DNA of 64,000 nucleotides. Source: Pagrus major (Eukaryota; Chordata; Actinopteri; Spariformes; Sparidae). How positions within the stretch are numbered: position 1 is the stretch's first letter; each line of letters starts with the position of its first letter. The notes beneath the pieces are model-generated. The model made no database searches, was not told the origin of the DNA, and saw nothing but the letters and a program-made list of their open reading frames with translations. The stretch lies in contig NC_133230.1 of the NCBI RefSeq assembly GCF_040436345.1, positions 12,410,197-12,474,196 of the forward strand, read 5' to 3'. Position numbers and translations under genes: made by a program. Below, piece after piece: positions 35,801 to 47,100 of this stretch.

Positions 35801-37382
35801 AAACAAAAGCATAATCAATGATTCAATTGTGAGGTGTTTTTTGTTGTTGTTGTTTTTTTAGAGCTCCACAGTGTTGTAAAAAAGTACCCAAAATTCATAT
35901 ATGAGCAAAAGTAAAGACATCATGTTAAAATGTTACTTTGGTTAAAGTGAGAGCCACCCATGCAAATAGTACTTCATTAAAATCTTAAAGTATCTGATAT
36001 TAAAAGCACTAAAAGAGGAGTAGAATAGGCCTATATTTATTGCATTTTTCATATACGACACAGAGCAGCTCAGACATGACACAACAAAATTAGTAGGAAT
36101 GAGTCAAAAAGAATATAAGGAAAAATAGGAATAAATAAAAATGGTGGGCATTATATCCATCCCAAAGCCTCTCCACCAGCCAAAACAGAGAAAGTGTGTG
36201 TAAACAAATAGAAAAGTTACAGGAAAGCTGTTTTAATTACAGGTTCATCTGGAAGGCCAAGTATATATATGTAAGATAAATATATTTTTGGTTTTAATGC
36301 AGATGCAAACTTTCATCACTGGAGCTACAGTGCCACAAGAAAGATCTTTGTGATTTCTGTTCAGATTATTATTGTTCTACACACTTAATTTACTCTTATA
36401 CTGTACTTAAGTAATATTTTTTTCCATTTTATGCTGACCTATATTCTACTTCTGCTCCGCCTGAGGGAAATAAATAATCGTTTTGTTTTATTTTATATAT
36501 TTACTTATCTATTTGCTTCTCAATTCTGGAGTTCAGTATACCTTGACCCCTCAGACTGGGAACTGCTGCATAGATTATATTAACCCACTGGTGTATCACA
36601 TTGAGTAAACTGGCTCCATAATGACGAAATACAGCAATTAAATGCTACTTACAAGTAATATAATATACATTATAATAAAATAAACATCTCTTGAAGGACA
36701 AGTTTTGCATATGAGTACCTCCTTTTGATATTTTAAGTATATCCTTGATGATTTCCAGTTTCTGAAGGCCTTTACTCAAAATATAGTGGCATTTCCGGGA
36801 TGAGCCTGTTTCTTTTCGTCTACCTTGACGAAGCTGCTGCTCCCTCCTCCTCCACCACCACCGAGGGAAACCCGTCAGGAAATACCAACTGTAGAAAACA
36901 ACGTCACTTCCGGGAAACTTTTTTTTTCTCTCTCTCTCTCAACTATTTACGTCATGTTCTGAGATAACACCTGTCCTCTCCAGCCAGGTGTTATAAGAAC
37001 CTGTTAGAAAACATTCTGCAAAATTATGACACTTTGTAATAAAATAACCCAGAGTGAAACTAGTGTAAATTGTTTGGATGAGTGCTTGAATGAACACACT
37101 CCTCACTGTAGGTGTCTCCAGACTCCACTGAGAATCATTCCTCAACATAAAACCACAGAAGAAGAAAACAACCAGGAAATGTTTCTCACTTCAGCTCCAG
37201 CATGAGGAATTACAGCTGTTTTTCTTGGGAGAAGTTGATGGAGCTGCAAGGTGAGACTTCACATGTTCATAATCCTCCCTACATATCTTTCTTCAAGGTG
37301 AATTACTTTGTTCTGCATGCAATTCCTCTTTTTCTAGGAGCATAAACTACAGTCCCAGCAGATGTGAATCAGTTCAATTAAG
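35801..37382. other. Spacer between ago3 promoter and olah
   Basis: From about 35866 to 36470 runs a copy of the AAGTAC-rich fish repeat (GAGCAAAAGTAAAGACATC, GAGCCACCCATGCAAATAGT at one side, TTTATGCTGACCTATATTCT at the other). A GC-richer patch at 36790-36910 with ACTTCCGG may be promoter sequence. A leader exon for olah may end at the donor GCAAG|GTGAGA (37250) and resume after the acceptor at 37338, with a stop before the olah ATG, so it would be noncoding. Confidence 0.45.
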
Positions 37383-39224
37383 ATGGAGAAGGTGATCAAC
37401 TGTTTCAAGAGGAGGCCAGATGCTGTGAGCAGGCTGATATGTTTCCCCTGGGCGGGCGGAGGCTCCATACACTATGCACGCTGGGGAAACGTTGTCAACA
37501 GCTCCATAGAAGGTAACTCACCTGGAGGATGTTGTGTAAGTGCTGCACTTTGCTCCGTTTATCTAGTTTGCTCTATATTCACAGTTCCTCTGATGACTGT
37601 AAATATTGCTGATGTAGTCTGTAATATAATCTACAGTTTGAAATAAGGAAGTATGGGGGGTTGATCTTCAAAATTATGTCATTTTACTATGAAATCAAGG
37701 TTTCAGTATGATTATATTCCTGTTTTAATCCCCTTTCTGTTCCTTCCAGTGTTCGCTGTCAAACTTCCAGGCAGAGAGAGTCGAGCCAAAGAGCCCTTCT
37801 TCCAGAACATGCAGCAGATTGTGGACGAGGTTATTGGCGTGTTGTTACCGCTGCTGAAAGAGAAGCCATTTGCTCTGTTTGGACACAGGTATGACAACAA
37901 TACAAGTCTTAAAGGTGACATCATATCTATTTTTTCTACATTTTCTTTCCTCTGTCCTGATCTGTTTCAGTTTTGGAGCCTTCACGAGCTTCGCCGTGGC
38001 AGACGCTCTGAAGAGGCTGCACAACCTCGAACCAGTTCACATCTTCCTGTCTGGAGCCTCTGCACCTTATGTGAGTTTATTTATCACAGTTCTTCAAGCG
38101 AAGCGATTTTGGTGGCTAATATAGCCAGTAACAGACAGATATGAACAAATAAAATAAAAATAAATCCTGAATTTAATAATAATAATCAGTATAATCAGTA
38201 AGTTCATGACAATACTGCCTGAAGGAAAACAGCAAAATCCAATAAATTGAATCTATATCCTTTACTGACATCCATCCATTCTTCTGCACAACATATCCTG
38301 TTTTTGCAAATAATATCTTTTTAAAAACTCCTGGATAATATGTAGAACAAAATCTTCTCAGATGTTCTCAGACACCATAAAGTCTTAAATAACCAAAGAA
38401 TCGGCAAGAAGGAAGTAAAAATCCTGCTCACTGTTGTTCACTTTATTCAGAGGGAAGTGGTTTAGATTCAGCGGGTTGAAACATCTGGTTCTTCTATGTA
38501 TTCAACTGTTACATGACTCAGTTTAGACTCGTCAATAGAAGACACAGATCGATGATATACTAATAATATGTTTTTTTTTGTCTTCTAGTCAGAGACGCGT
38601 ATCAACACCCCGAAGAGAAGCGACTTATCTGATGAAGACTTTCTCAAGTGGATGAGTTCGATCGGAGGAACTCCTCCTGAGCTGCTGGCGAACCCTGAAG
38701 TCCTGAAGCTCTTCCTTCCTGCCCTGAAGGCCGACCTGCACATTGTGGAGAACTACAGGTGAGCTGAAAACCGTGTCACTCAATTGTAATCAATATTTAG
38801 CCATTAAAAAATGATGCAGTAATTGGAGACTTTCTCACAGGCGTGACAAGCCGGACAGTCCGATCCTCTCCTGCCCGATCACGTGTTTTGATGGAAAAGA
38901 TGACATTCCTCATGACTTACAAGGTCTGTCCTCTGATTGTTACACACTCACTCTACACGGTTATAGACAGGGCTTATGTAAGGTTGTAGATGCATAAAGG
39001 TTAAGTTCACCCAAAAAATGAAAATGTGTTTATTATCAATGTTAATGTGTAACAAATTACATTCATGTGTTTTATCAACAGCTTGGAAAAGCATCACATC
39101 AGGAGATTTCACCGTCAGGATGTTCGATGGATCCCACTTTTACCTGAAGGATTCTGCGAATGAAAAAATTATCTTAGACTTTGTCACAAAACAGCTGGAG
39201 ACGTCAGAAATGGACTATTTGTAG
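37383..39224 (+). CDS. olah: Oleoyl-ACP hydrolase (type II thioesterase), six exons
   Basis: OLAH is a cytosolic alpha/beta hydrolase that releases medium- and long-chain fatty acids from the acyl carrier protein of fatty acid synthase. Coding exons: 37383-37512, 37750-37888, 37971-38070, 38589-38758, 38841-38923, 39082-39224; phases join into 254 aa, against 265 in human OLAH. Family blocks in order: LICFPWAGGGSIHYARW at residues 18-34, LPGRESR, ALFGHS with catalytic Ser90, HIFLSGASAP, GGTPPELLANPEVL, the acid residue in FDGKDD (Asp201 by alignment) and the catalytic His226 in DGSHFYL. The nucleophile codon is split by intron 2 (AG|T). The triad is complete, so the enzyme should be active. 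Likely poly(A) signals: ATTAAA near 39411 or AATAAA at 40339-40344. The 3' end faces that of slc9a3, about 300 bp away. Confidence 0.93.
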
Positions 39225-41165
39225 TGACACATGGACAATCACTGTTTAATGTGACTTAAATTCATTCATTGTGATGGAAATTAATTCTGTGTTTCAAAAG
39301 GGTAACATGTTGTGTGACAAATGTACTTGAATACCTGTGCAATGAATCTTAAAAAGTCAGCTGATGTTGTGGCAGAAACTAACAGTTATTTGTATTACTG
39401 ATTAATCTGATTAAATTATTCGTGAGCTATTATAAACATGAGTTAATCAGTTTGAGAAAGAAAAACAGTGAACATTCTCTGATTCCAGCTTCTGAAACGT
39501 GAATATTTTCCATGGACACTGGAAGTAGGGCTGCTGAAGGGGCTGCAGCGCCCCCTAAAAAGAGATACATGATATAAAAAAACTCATGTTCCTTGTCAGT
39601 TCTCTGGTTTATCAATCAAGTGTATGAACTACACTGCAGACTGGAGTCTCTGTTAACAGTAACAAACCTCGTTACACATGCTCCTCTCCTCTATGAAACG
39701 TCTGTATCGGACACAATGTTTTTTACAGAAGGAAAGAAATAACTGCATGTGTAACATCTGCCGAATTTACAAGAAGGCCCAAATTATTAAGAATTTGTCA
39801 GAGACAGCATTTCACAAAGTTTATAAAGTTTCTCCTGACTCAACAACTCACAAAATTGAGCAATTTTACAAGGGAGTCTGGGGAATTTCTTTCCCTCTTC
39901 ATTTCCTTGTTGACCTTTAATATGTTCACATTTGCTGTCTGCTGTTATGTGAAAGGTTTTCAAATTGTTGTACATTTTTGTTAATAACTATTAGATATAG
40001 GTTATCCTGGTTTTGCAAATTAATACAAAAAACATCAATGTTGCACACCATTAACTACTATGTCGTTAAGTTGTGACTGACTTCTAACAATCCTGGTATT
40101 TTCTGATTTCTTTTTTTTTGGCTTGTGGACAAAACAAGATATTTTGGGACGTCATGTTGGACTTTCAGAAACACTGATTGACATTTTCACCATTTTTCAG
40201 ACATTTTATTGACCAAACAACAAATTGATTAATCAAGAAAAATAATCAAGAGATAAATCGACAATGAAAAAAATATAAGTTTGTATTTCATATTAATTCA
40301 TTAAATATCTTGTTAGGTGAAAATATCTTCTTATGACAATAAACTTTTCATGTTATAACATGATACTGATCCTTTTTTTCTTTTTCTGTGTGAAGGCAAC
40401 ATGCTTCTGTACGGAAGCCCTAAAGGGCCATGCATTCATACATTTTATTTCCTCCGTTTTCCCGTGATAACGAGTTAATTTCATTTGTTTTCTCGATTTA
40501 TTTCTAAATCCATAAAGTTGAAACCTGTGTCCAGTCAGTCACAGTGTTCTTTGTTCCAGGTATATAAAATATATATAACTGCTCACTTGTGCACAGATTT
40601 GAGATGCTGGAACTGTCCACATAATAACAAACCTCATTTGTGAATAAATATGTCTTTATTATACATATGACTATTTTACAGCGGCCTTCATGTTGAACTC
40701 AACCTCTCTCTCAACACACGTTATTCAGATTACAGAGTTGGAATTAATTTCATAACACTCTAATTAAATCTTTATAAACAACACAATTCATAAATATCTA
40801 CATTCTTTAAAAAGGTTTCTGCATCACATTCAGGGATCAGATACTCCACAGGGACTGACTGGTTTACTATAAACCAGAGGAGATGTGACAATGTTCAACA
40901 TGTGCTCGTGTATAACTCTCGCTTCAGGTCCCTCTGCTCAGTGAAGGGTGAAGTTAGAGCAACATGTGAAGCTGTGCAGGAGCACAAAGGTTGAGGGATT
41001 GTGAAAGTTTTGTCTAGAAACTCAGGACTATGACTACACAAAAGCACGGAAAGAAAACATTCCCTAGTCAATATTTTGAGGATAGACAGTGCAAAGTCTG
41101 AGGTGAGGTTCTGTGTCTTTGGCAGTCAGGTTAACGGCAGGTGGAGGAGGAGGGGTGGCCTGCTG
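39225..41165. other. Converging 3'UTRs of olah and slc9a3
   Basis: The olah 3'UTR runs in from the left (AATAAA at 40339-40344) and the slc9a3 3'UTR from the right (AATAAA on the minus strand at 40655-40660). Between about 40107 and 40290 is a decayed fragment of the hAT-like MITE family (CTTGTGGACAAAACAAG, AATTGATTAATCAAG). No other gene is seen. Confidence 0.55.
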
Positions 41166-44100
41166 CTACATGTGGTCTCTGTGAGGTGGAGGTGGAGGGG
41201 GATGTGGAGGTGGCGACTGCTGCTCGTTGTCCCTCTGCTGAGCTGCCGGAGCGTCGGCCAGCATGAAGGAGTCGGTGGAGTGAGTGCTGTTGCGGAGCGG
41301 AGCCAGGCGCCGCAGGTTGCTGGGCGTCCAGGGCAGCCTCACCTGGGCTCGTTGTGACGGAGCCACCACGCTGCTGTCGAGCTCGGCCTCCGCCAGCCAC
41401 GGAGGGATCTGAACCTGGGACATGGGGTCCATCTCCGGCATGAAGGCTGGGTTCTCAATACCAGCTGGATGAAGGAGAGAAACTGAATTAGTGCTGACAG
41501 GGTTCATTTACTCAAGCACTGTACTTAAGCTGAATTTACAAGTACTTCTTGCTTTGGGCTTATGTAATGCTACACTTGATTTTATGCCTTTTACGAGAAC
41601 ATTCAAGTTTTTCTAGGTCTAAGTCTAAAACAGGAGGCAAATTAAGCAAAAGCAAGTCTAAAGATAATATGTTTGATAAAGTAGATAAAATAGTTTCACA
41701 ACTTCCTCTTACAAGTTGATACGGCAGTATTAACAATATGGATTGCAGATCTATGTTACCTCCTGCTCTGTATGTGACCCTCAAGGGGAAGGAATTCCCT
41801 GAAGCCTCGAAGCCAGAGGCGCTGTCTCCCTCTGAGAACTCAAAATCTAAAATGAAAGAGAAAATGTTTTTTAAAAAAGTGCTTTCACAGTATTCGACCA
41901 GTTCATGGCTTACAGTGTATGTAGTTTTTAAAACTGAAGCACAGATACAAACCTTCATCACCAGAATAGTAGCTTCTATTTTTGTCCACTGATTTTCCAT
42001 TTGGCATCTGCAGGTAGAGCAGTCATTTTATTAGTAAAGTGCATCTGAAAACTAAGTTAGAATACACAGGTTATACGTAATACACAAGTTTTGACTATTA
42101 AGGATGGGTAATATTTACACATTTTGGTACGATTGTGTTAAAGAGGCTAAATTATCATTCAAAAATCTGATCAAAAAATAGTTCGTAAGATTAGATACTT
42201 TTTGGTTTGGTTTTTGGAATTTTGGTTGTTACCGTAAAAGGTATTGATGTTCAATAACCAGATCTTATGGCACCTGTGTAAAATTCGATGTATTCTACAT
42301 CTTAGATTGTCTCATAAGAATTAATTCTGACGCTCTGACCTTTTGCTGCTGGTCTTTCTTTGTGTGCTTGGTGATGTGTTTTGGTGGAGCGACGCCCATC
42401 TTTGCAGACTTAAAGGACTCCAGACGGCTCCTCATGGTCCTCTGGAAGATCTCCTGCACCTCATTCTCATCCTTGTTGACGTCGAAATGGCTCCGGCTGT
42501 ACCTGTGTCGGTGCTACGAACCAGGAAAGAAGAGGCAAACATGGAAGAGTCAGCATGAGAATTTGAGTGGTTACTTCTGACAAGACACAGAGGACAAATA
42601 TCACAAGTTCAGACATTATTTTTAAAGGGAAGCTCCTCTGATTCTACACATAAAACCCAGTTTATTTGTCATTGGGATTACTACTGAAACAAACTATCAT
42701 GGGTTCATTTTAATTACAAACTGGGGGTGTGGGGTCTGACAGAAGTGGGCAATTAGGAGGCAGGTGACATCTAATGAAAGAAACTGATGTGCTGCATCAT
42801 GGGAAGTGTAGGATACAGCATTTCTAGGGCTTGAAGTGTAGTAGGGGAACTAAAAATCAGGATATCTTGGCCTCTGCTGCATCCAGCTGGCAATTTATCT
42901 AAGTGGGCCTGAAGATGCTCACCTGTTTCCTGCCCTTGTACAGGTGTTGCTGCAGCAGGTGGTGACTGTTAACGTCCTCTGTTTGCCTCATACCGTTCAT
43001 GGTCTGCTCGTGCATTTCCAGGCTCACTGATGGCACAGGGTCTCTTCTACACAAGGAAAAATAATGTCAGTTATTTTATGTCTCCATCACACTCGGTTAT
43101 AGCGCTGACTTAGGATTCTCGGACAAATGCAGTAACCGCTTGTGGTCACCAGGGGGCAGTGTCTGAACAGACATAATGTAAGTAGATGTTCAATTAAAAG
43201 AGTAGATTAACCCCAGTTATTGTAAATTAGCTCAGTTATTATCCTTTTGGTGTCTTATATCTAAATGTGTCTATCTTCAATTTCATAGCTGAAATGAAAA
43301 TAATGACAGGAACAGAAGAGGTTTGTTCTCGACCAGCTGATCGTACACGGACCCTGTAGCTCTTCGGTGATTATGATGTAAACAGGTAAAAATGTTTGCT
43401 CACCCAATGGGGGACATTGGGCCGTGATCATCTGACGTGTCGGCCATGATGTCAGGCATGACCTCTGAGTACTCGTCACCAAACTTTTTCTTGAAGTCGA
43501 TAATTGCGCTTTCATTACGGACAAACTCCAGAGAGCCTCTGCGTTCGCCCTGCAACAACGAGACCAGACGACTTCCTTTAACAACTGCTGCTTAAATGTT
43601 TCCTTTAAAGTCCACTAAAAAAAAAGGATAAACTTGGATATACTTATAAACAAAACAGACATATTCTATGGAGGACTGAAGCAGTCAAAATCAAAAATAA
43701 ATTTTTTTGAGTATTATTTTTGGATCATTTAATGACATATTAATTTCTTTCTTTATTTTTGATTTTGACTGTTTCAGTCCTCCATAATATTCAGCATATG
43801 ACCCTCACCTCAGCCACGTAGCTCATAGCATCTTTGAGGTTCAGCTGATGGAAGACATTGAAGATGAGGTCGCGGTTCTTCCTCGCCGACGGCTTCATCA
43901 AAAACCTCGACATCCAGTTCTGTTCAAAGTGTTTCCACCTTCACAGTGAGAGAGAAGAGATAATTGCAACTTAAAATGAAACAATTGAGACATTTTAATA
44001 TTTAAATTGTTTGAAATGTCTTTACATACTTGTCCCTCATGTAGTTGTGTCCTATTTGTCCAGATATGTCTTCTATGGCAACAAGCATGTGATCAAACAC

Positions 44101-47100
44101 CTAAACAACAAGAACAAAGATTCTGTAAAAGATGAACCGCAGTGTAACCGATAGTCATGGTTCTTCCTGTTGTTTTATTTGTTGAGCTTTACCTTGTTCT
44201 GCACTTTTTCTACGAGTGTGAGCTCAGTCGCTGCAGCTCTCTTTACTTTAAGCCAGGTGACCAGAGGTTTCATCGTTATTCCCTGAAAGAGATTCAAGCA
44301 AAAGTAAGCTGCAGAAAACAAATGAACCCATACACAAATTTAGCTTCAAGACAGAGAGGTTGTTACCTGCAGAATGACAGTGAAGTACACCACGATGAGA
44401 GTAGTGGAGACCATCAGATTCTTCTCCTTTATCTTGTTCCCATCCAGCATCGTAGCCAGGCCATATGCAACAGCCCCTCGCAGGCCACCGTAGCTCATAA
44501 TCACCTGATCTATGAACTCCAGGGGTACGAGCCTGAACTTGTTCAGGATCCAGGTGAGGAAAAAGACACCTGTAGTATACACACAAAAAAACCCAGTCTG
44601 TTTAGAGATCAGATCGTTTACTGTTCACACACGAAGCTGAAAACAAAAGACACAATCTCACCAATGATTCTGTACACAAAGATGAAGAGGAGTGTGAGGA
44701 GGATGAAGCCAGTGTTCCACACCCAGATGGCTTTATCAATGGCCGAGATGCCGAGGAACACAAAGACGATGGTTTCTGATCCGTTGGCTAAAACCTTCAT
44801 GACATATCTGACTGTGGTGACGGACCTCTCGTCCATGTTTGAATTGATGTACTTTTGGCAGCACATACCGCAGAAGACGATCCTACAGGACAAAAACAGA
44901 CATTTCTTCTTTCTTAATCCTTTTTATAAATGTAATAAAATCGTTACAAAAAAAACAGTCAAATAAATGAGGTTTATTTTCGTTGAGTACTCACGAAAGG
45001 ATTGCAGAGAGTGAGAGCATCTCAGCCGTCAGGTAGGAGAGGTATCCCAAGACGAAGACGAAGCCTGGCTCGATGATCTGGATGTTTTTAGTGCATCTGG
45101 TCAAAAGAGAGATGAGCAGACCAAACAAGAAACCAACGAGGGAACCACCGAACGCCACCACAAAGAAGGAAACTGGAAAAAGAGAAAGAGGAAACGTGCA
45201 CAAAAAGTTATTTTCATGTTATTCGGATTGGACTATATTATATTAAATGAACACTAATATCTAGAATAGCTCTCTGAAGTCAACCCCAGGCAGGAACATC
45301 AACACCACATGCACTCCTACATTATCCCTATTAATGGGAAAATAAATGTCACTCCTTACTTATTCCTTTGATGATCTCCACAGCATTAATTTTGGGTCCT
45401 CCCAGTGACACAAATGCATCAAAGACATTGAAGAGCACCTGAGAGCAGAAGAAAAAGAGAGATATAACAAGTTAAAGAATGGATATGACTTTTAAACATA
45501 CTATAATTAAATAAAATGTTTTCTTCTTATTATTGGAATTACTCCATATATGCAGGTCCTTTTTTGTCGCAATGTCTACGTTGACTTTAGTTTACCAAAT
45601 GTTTTTAGGACATTTTAGAACAGAATTTCTTTCTCTCGTAGATGTGAAATAATATTATCCTGTCATGTGTATTGTCAGTTATCACATTCACAGATGATGC
45701 GTGACGTGTCATCACAGCTCATCTACACATGATGAAGACCATCTGGGGTCGAACCCTCGCGTATTAGCTGAAAAATGCATCATCACACAGCTGAAAACAC
45801 ACTGTTTTTCTGAGCTTGTGAAACTTTTAAAGGTACGTGGTTCTCACAGGACAGCAATGCAATGAACAACTAACTAGTCTGATAGAACAGAAAGATGCAT
45901 GACTGTAGATTAAACTACCCAAGAGTCTATAAAGTAGTTAAAATCAGCTCAAGCTTAAGTTGCAGTAAAATGCAACATACACATTAATGCAGCAGTGATA
46001 CTGATCCAAAAACATCAGATATAACAGTAAAATACTGACTTGCTTACTTTGCTGATAAAACTTTCATACTTTTCCTGAGTAAGGTTCTGAATGGAGGATG
46101 TCATTTTATAGTGTGGTATTTGTTCTTTTAATTAAATAAAGGATCTGAATAGATCCTCCATCACTGTTCTTAAACATTAGAAAGGTGTGGACAGTGGAAA
46201 GTGACACCTTTTACTTCTTTGCAATAATGAATAGAGAGGAATTCCATGATTCATAACACATACATTAATATTTCCTATTAGATCAACCACCTCAAAGAGC
46301 GCTTTGATGAGGGATCAAATTCAGGCACATTTACAAGACCTCAGTCAGGGTAAAGGTCCTTACTTTGCAGAAAAAGCATGTTTGTTTTCTTAACACTTCA
46401 TGTCTGGAAGTGTACTTTCCAGTGATGGATGTCTCGGCAAACTCACAAACTGTTGACCCAGCAGTTGAATAGCACCGCAGCATACGCACCACTGTCACGC
46501 CGTCGTTGAGCAGCGACTCTCCAAACACCATGATGAAGAGGACCTCGTTGACGTGGACTTGCTCAAACACGGCGATGACAGCTACGGGGTCCACAGCAGC
46601 AATCAGACTGCCGAAGAGGAGATACTGCAGCAGGCCGATGTCCAGGTCACCTACGGCACACAGGGCAGGACATAGTCTAAAGATGTATTTCAACAACTAT
46701 TGAATGGATTGTATTGACATTTGGTACGGACAATCATGAAAACAACTACTAAAACATCAGCATGCACTTATGTCAGTTGAAAGAACTTTCAAGACATCAG
46801 GCCATTTTACCACCTTGAAATCCAATAATTGCACGAAATATTCTACGACCGAGGCTTCTGAATGCACCATTTTGGTCAACAACGTAAATTCCCAACAACT
46901 ATTGGATGGATTGCCATAAAATTTGGTACAGACGATCATCATACACACTTATATAACTCCATCTATGACCTCTTTCCACTGTTTGTCACCCTAGTGCAGT
47001 GGTTTTAAAGCCTGACACTGTGGAGATTGTTTATTTTTAGCCTATATTTGTTTACATTTCTGGCAAACCGGCTTCATTGAAGGAATGCTGAATTAGCCAT

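Noticed and set aside
37201-37250. Upstream coding exon for olah (open from an ATG at 37202 through the donor at 37250)
   Set aside because: Joined to the next acceptor it stops within two codons, before the olah ATG, so it is at most leader sequence with an upstream ORF.
44157-44966. A 269-codon open frame on the plus strand
   Set aside because: Antisense to slc9a3 exons 6-8, which encode conserved exchanger helices with proper splice sites; the plus-strand product resembles nothing.
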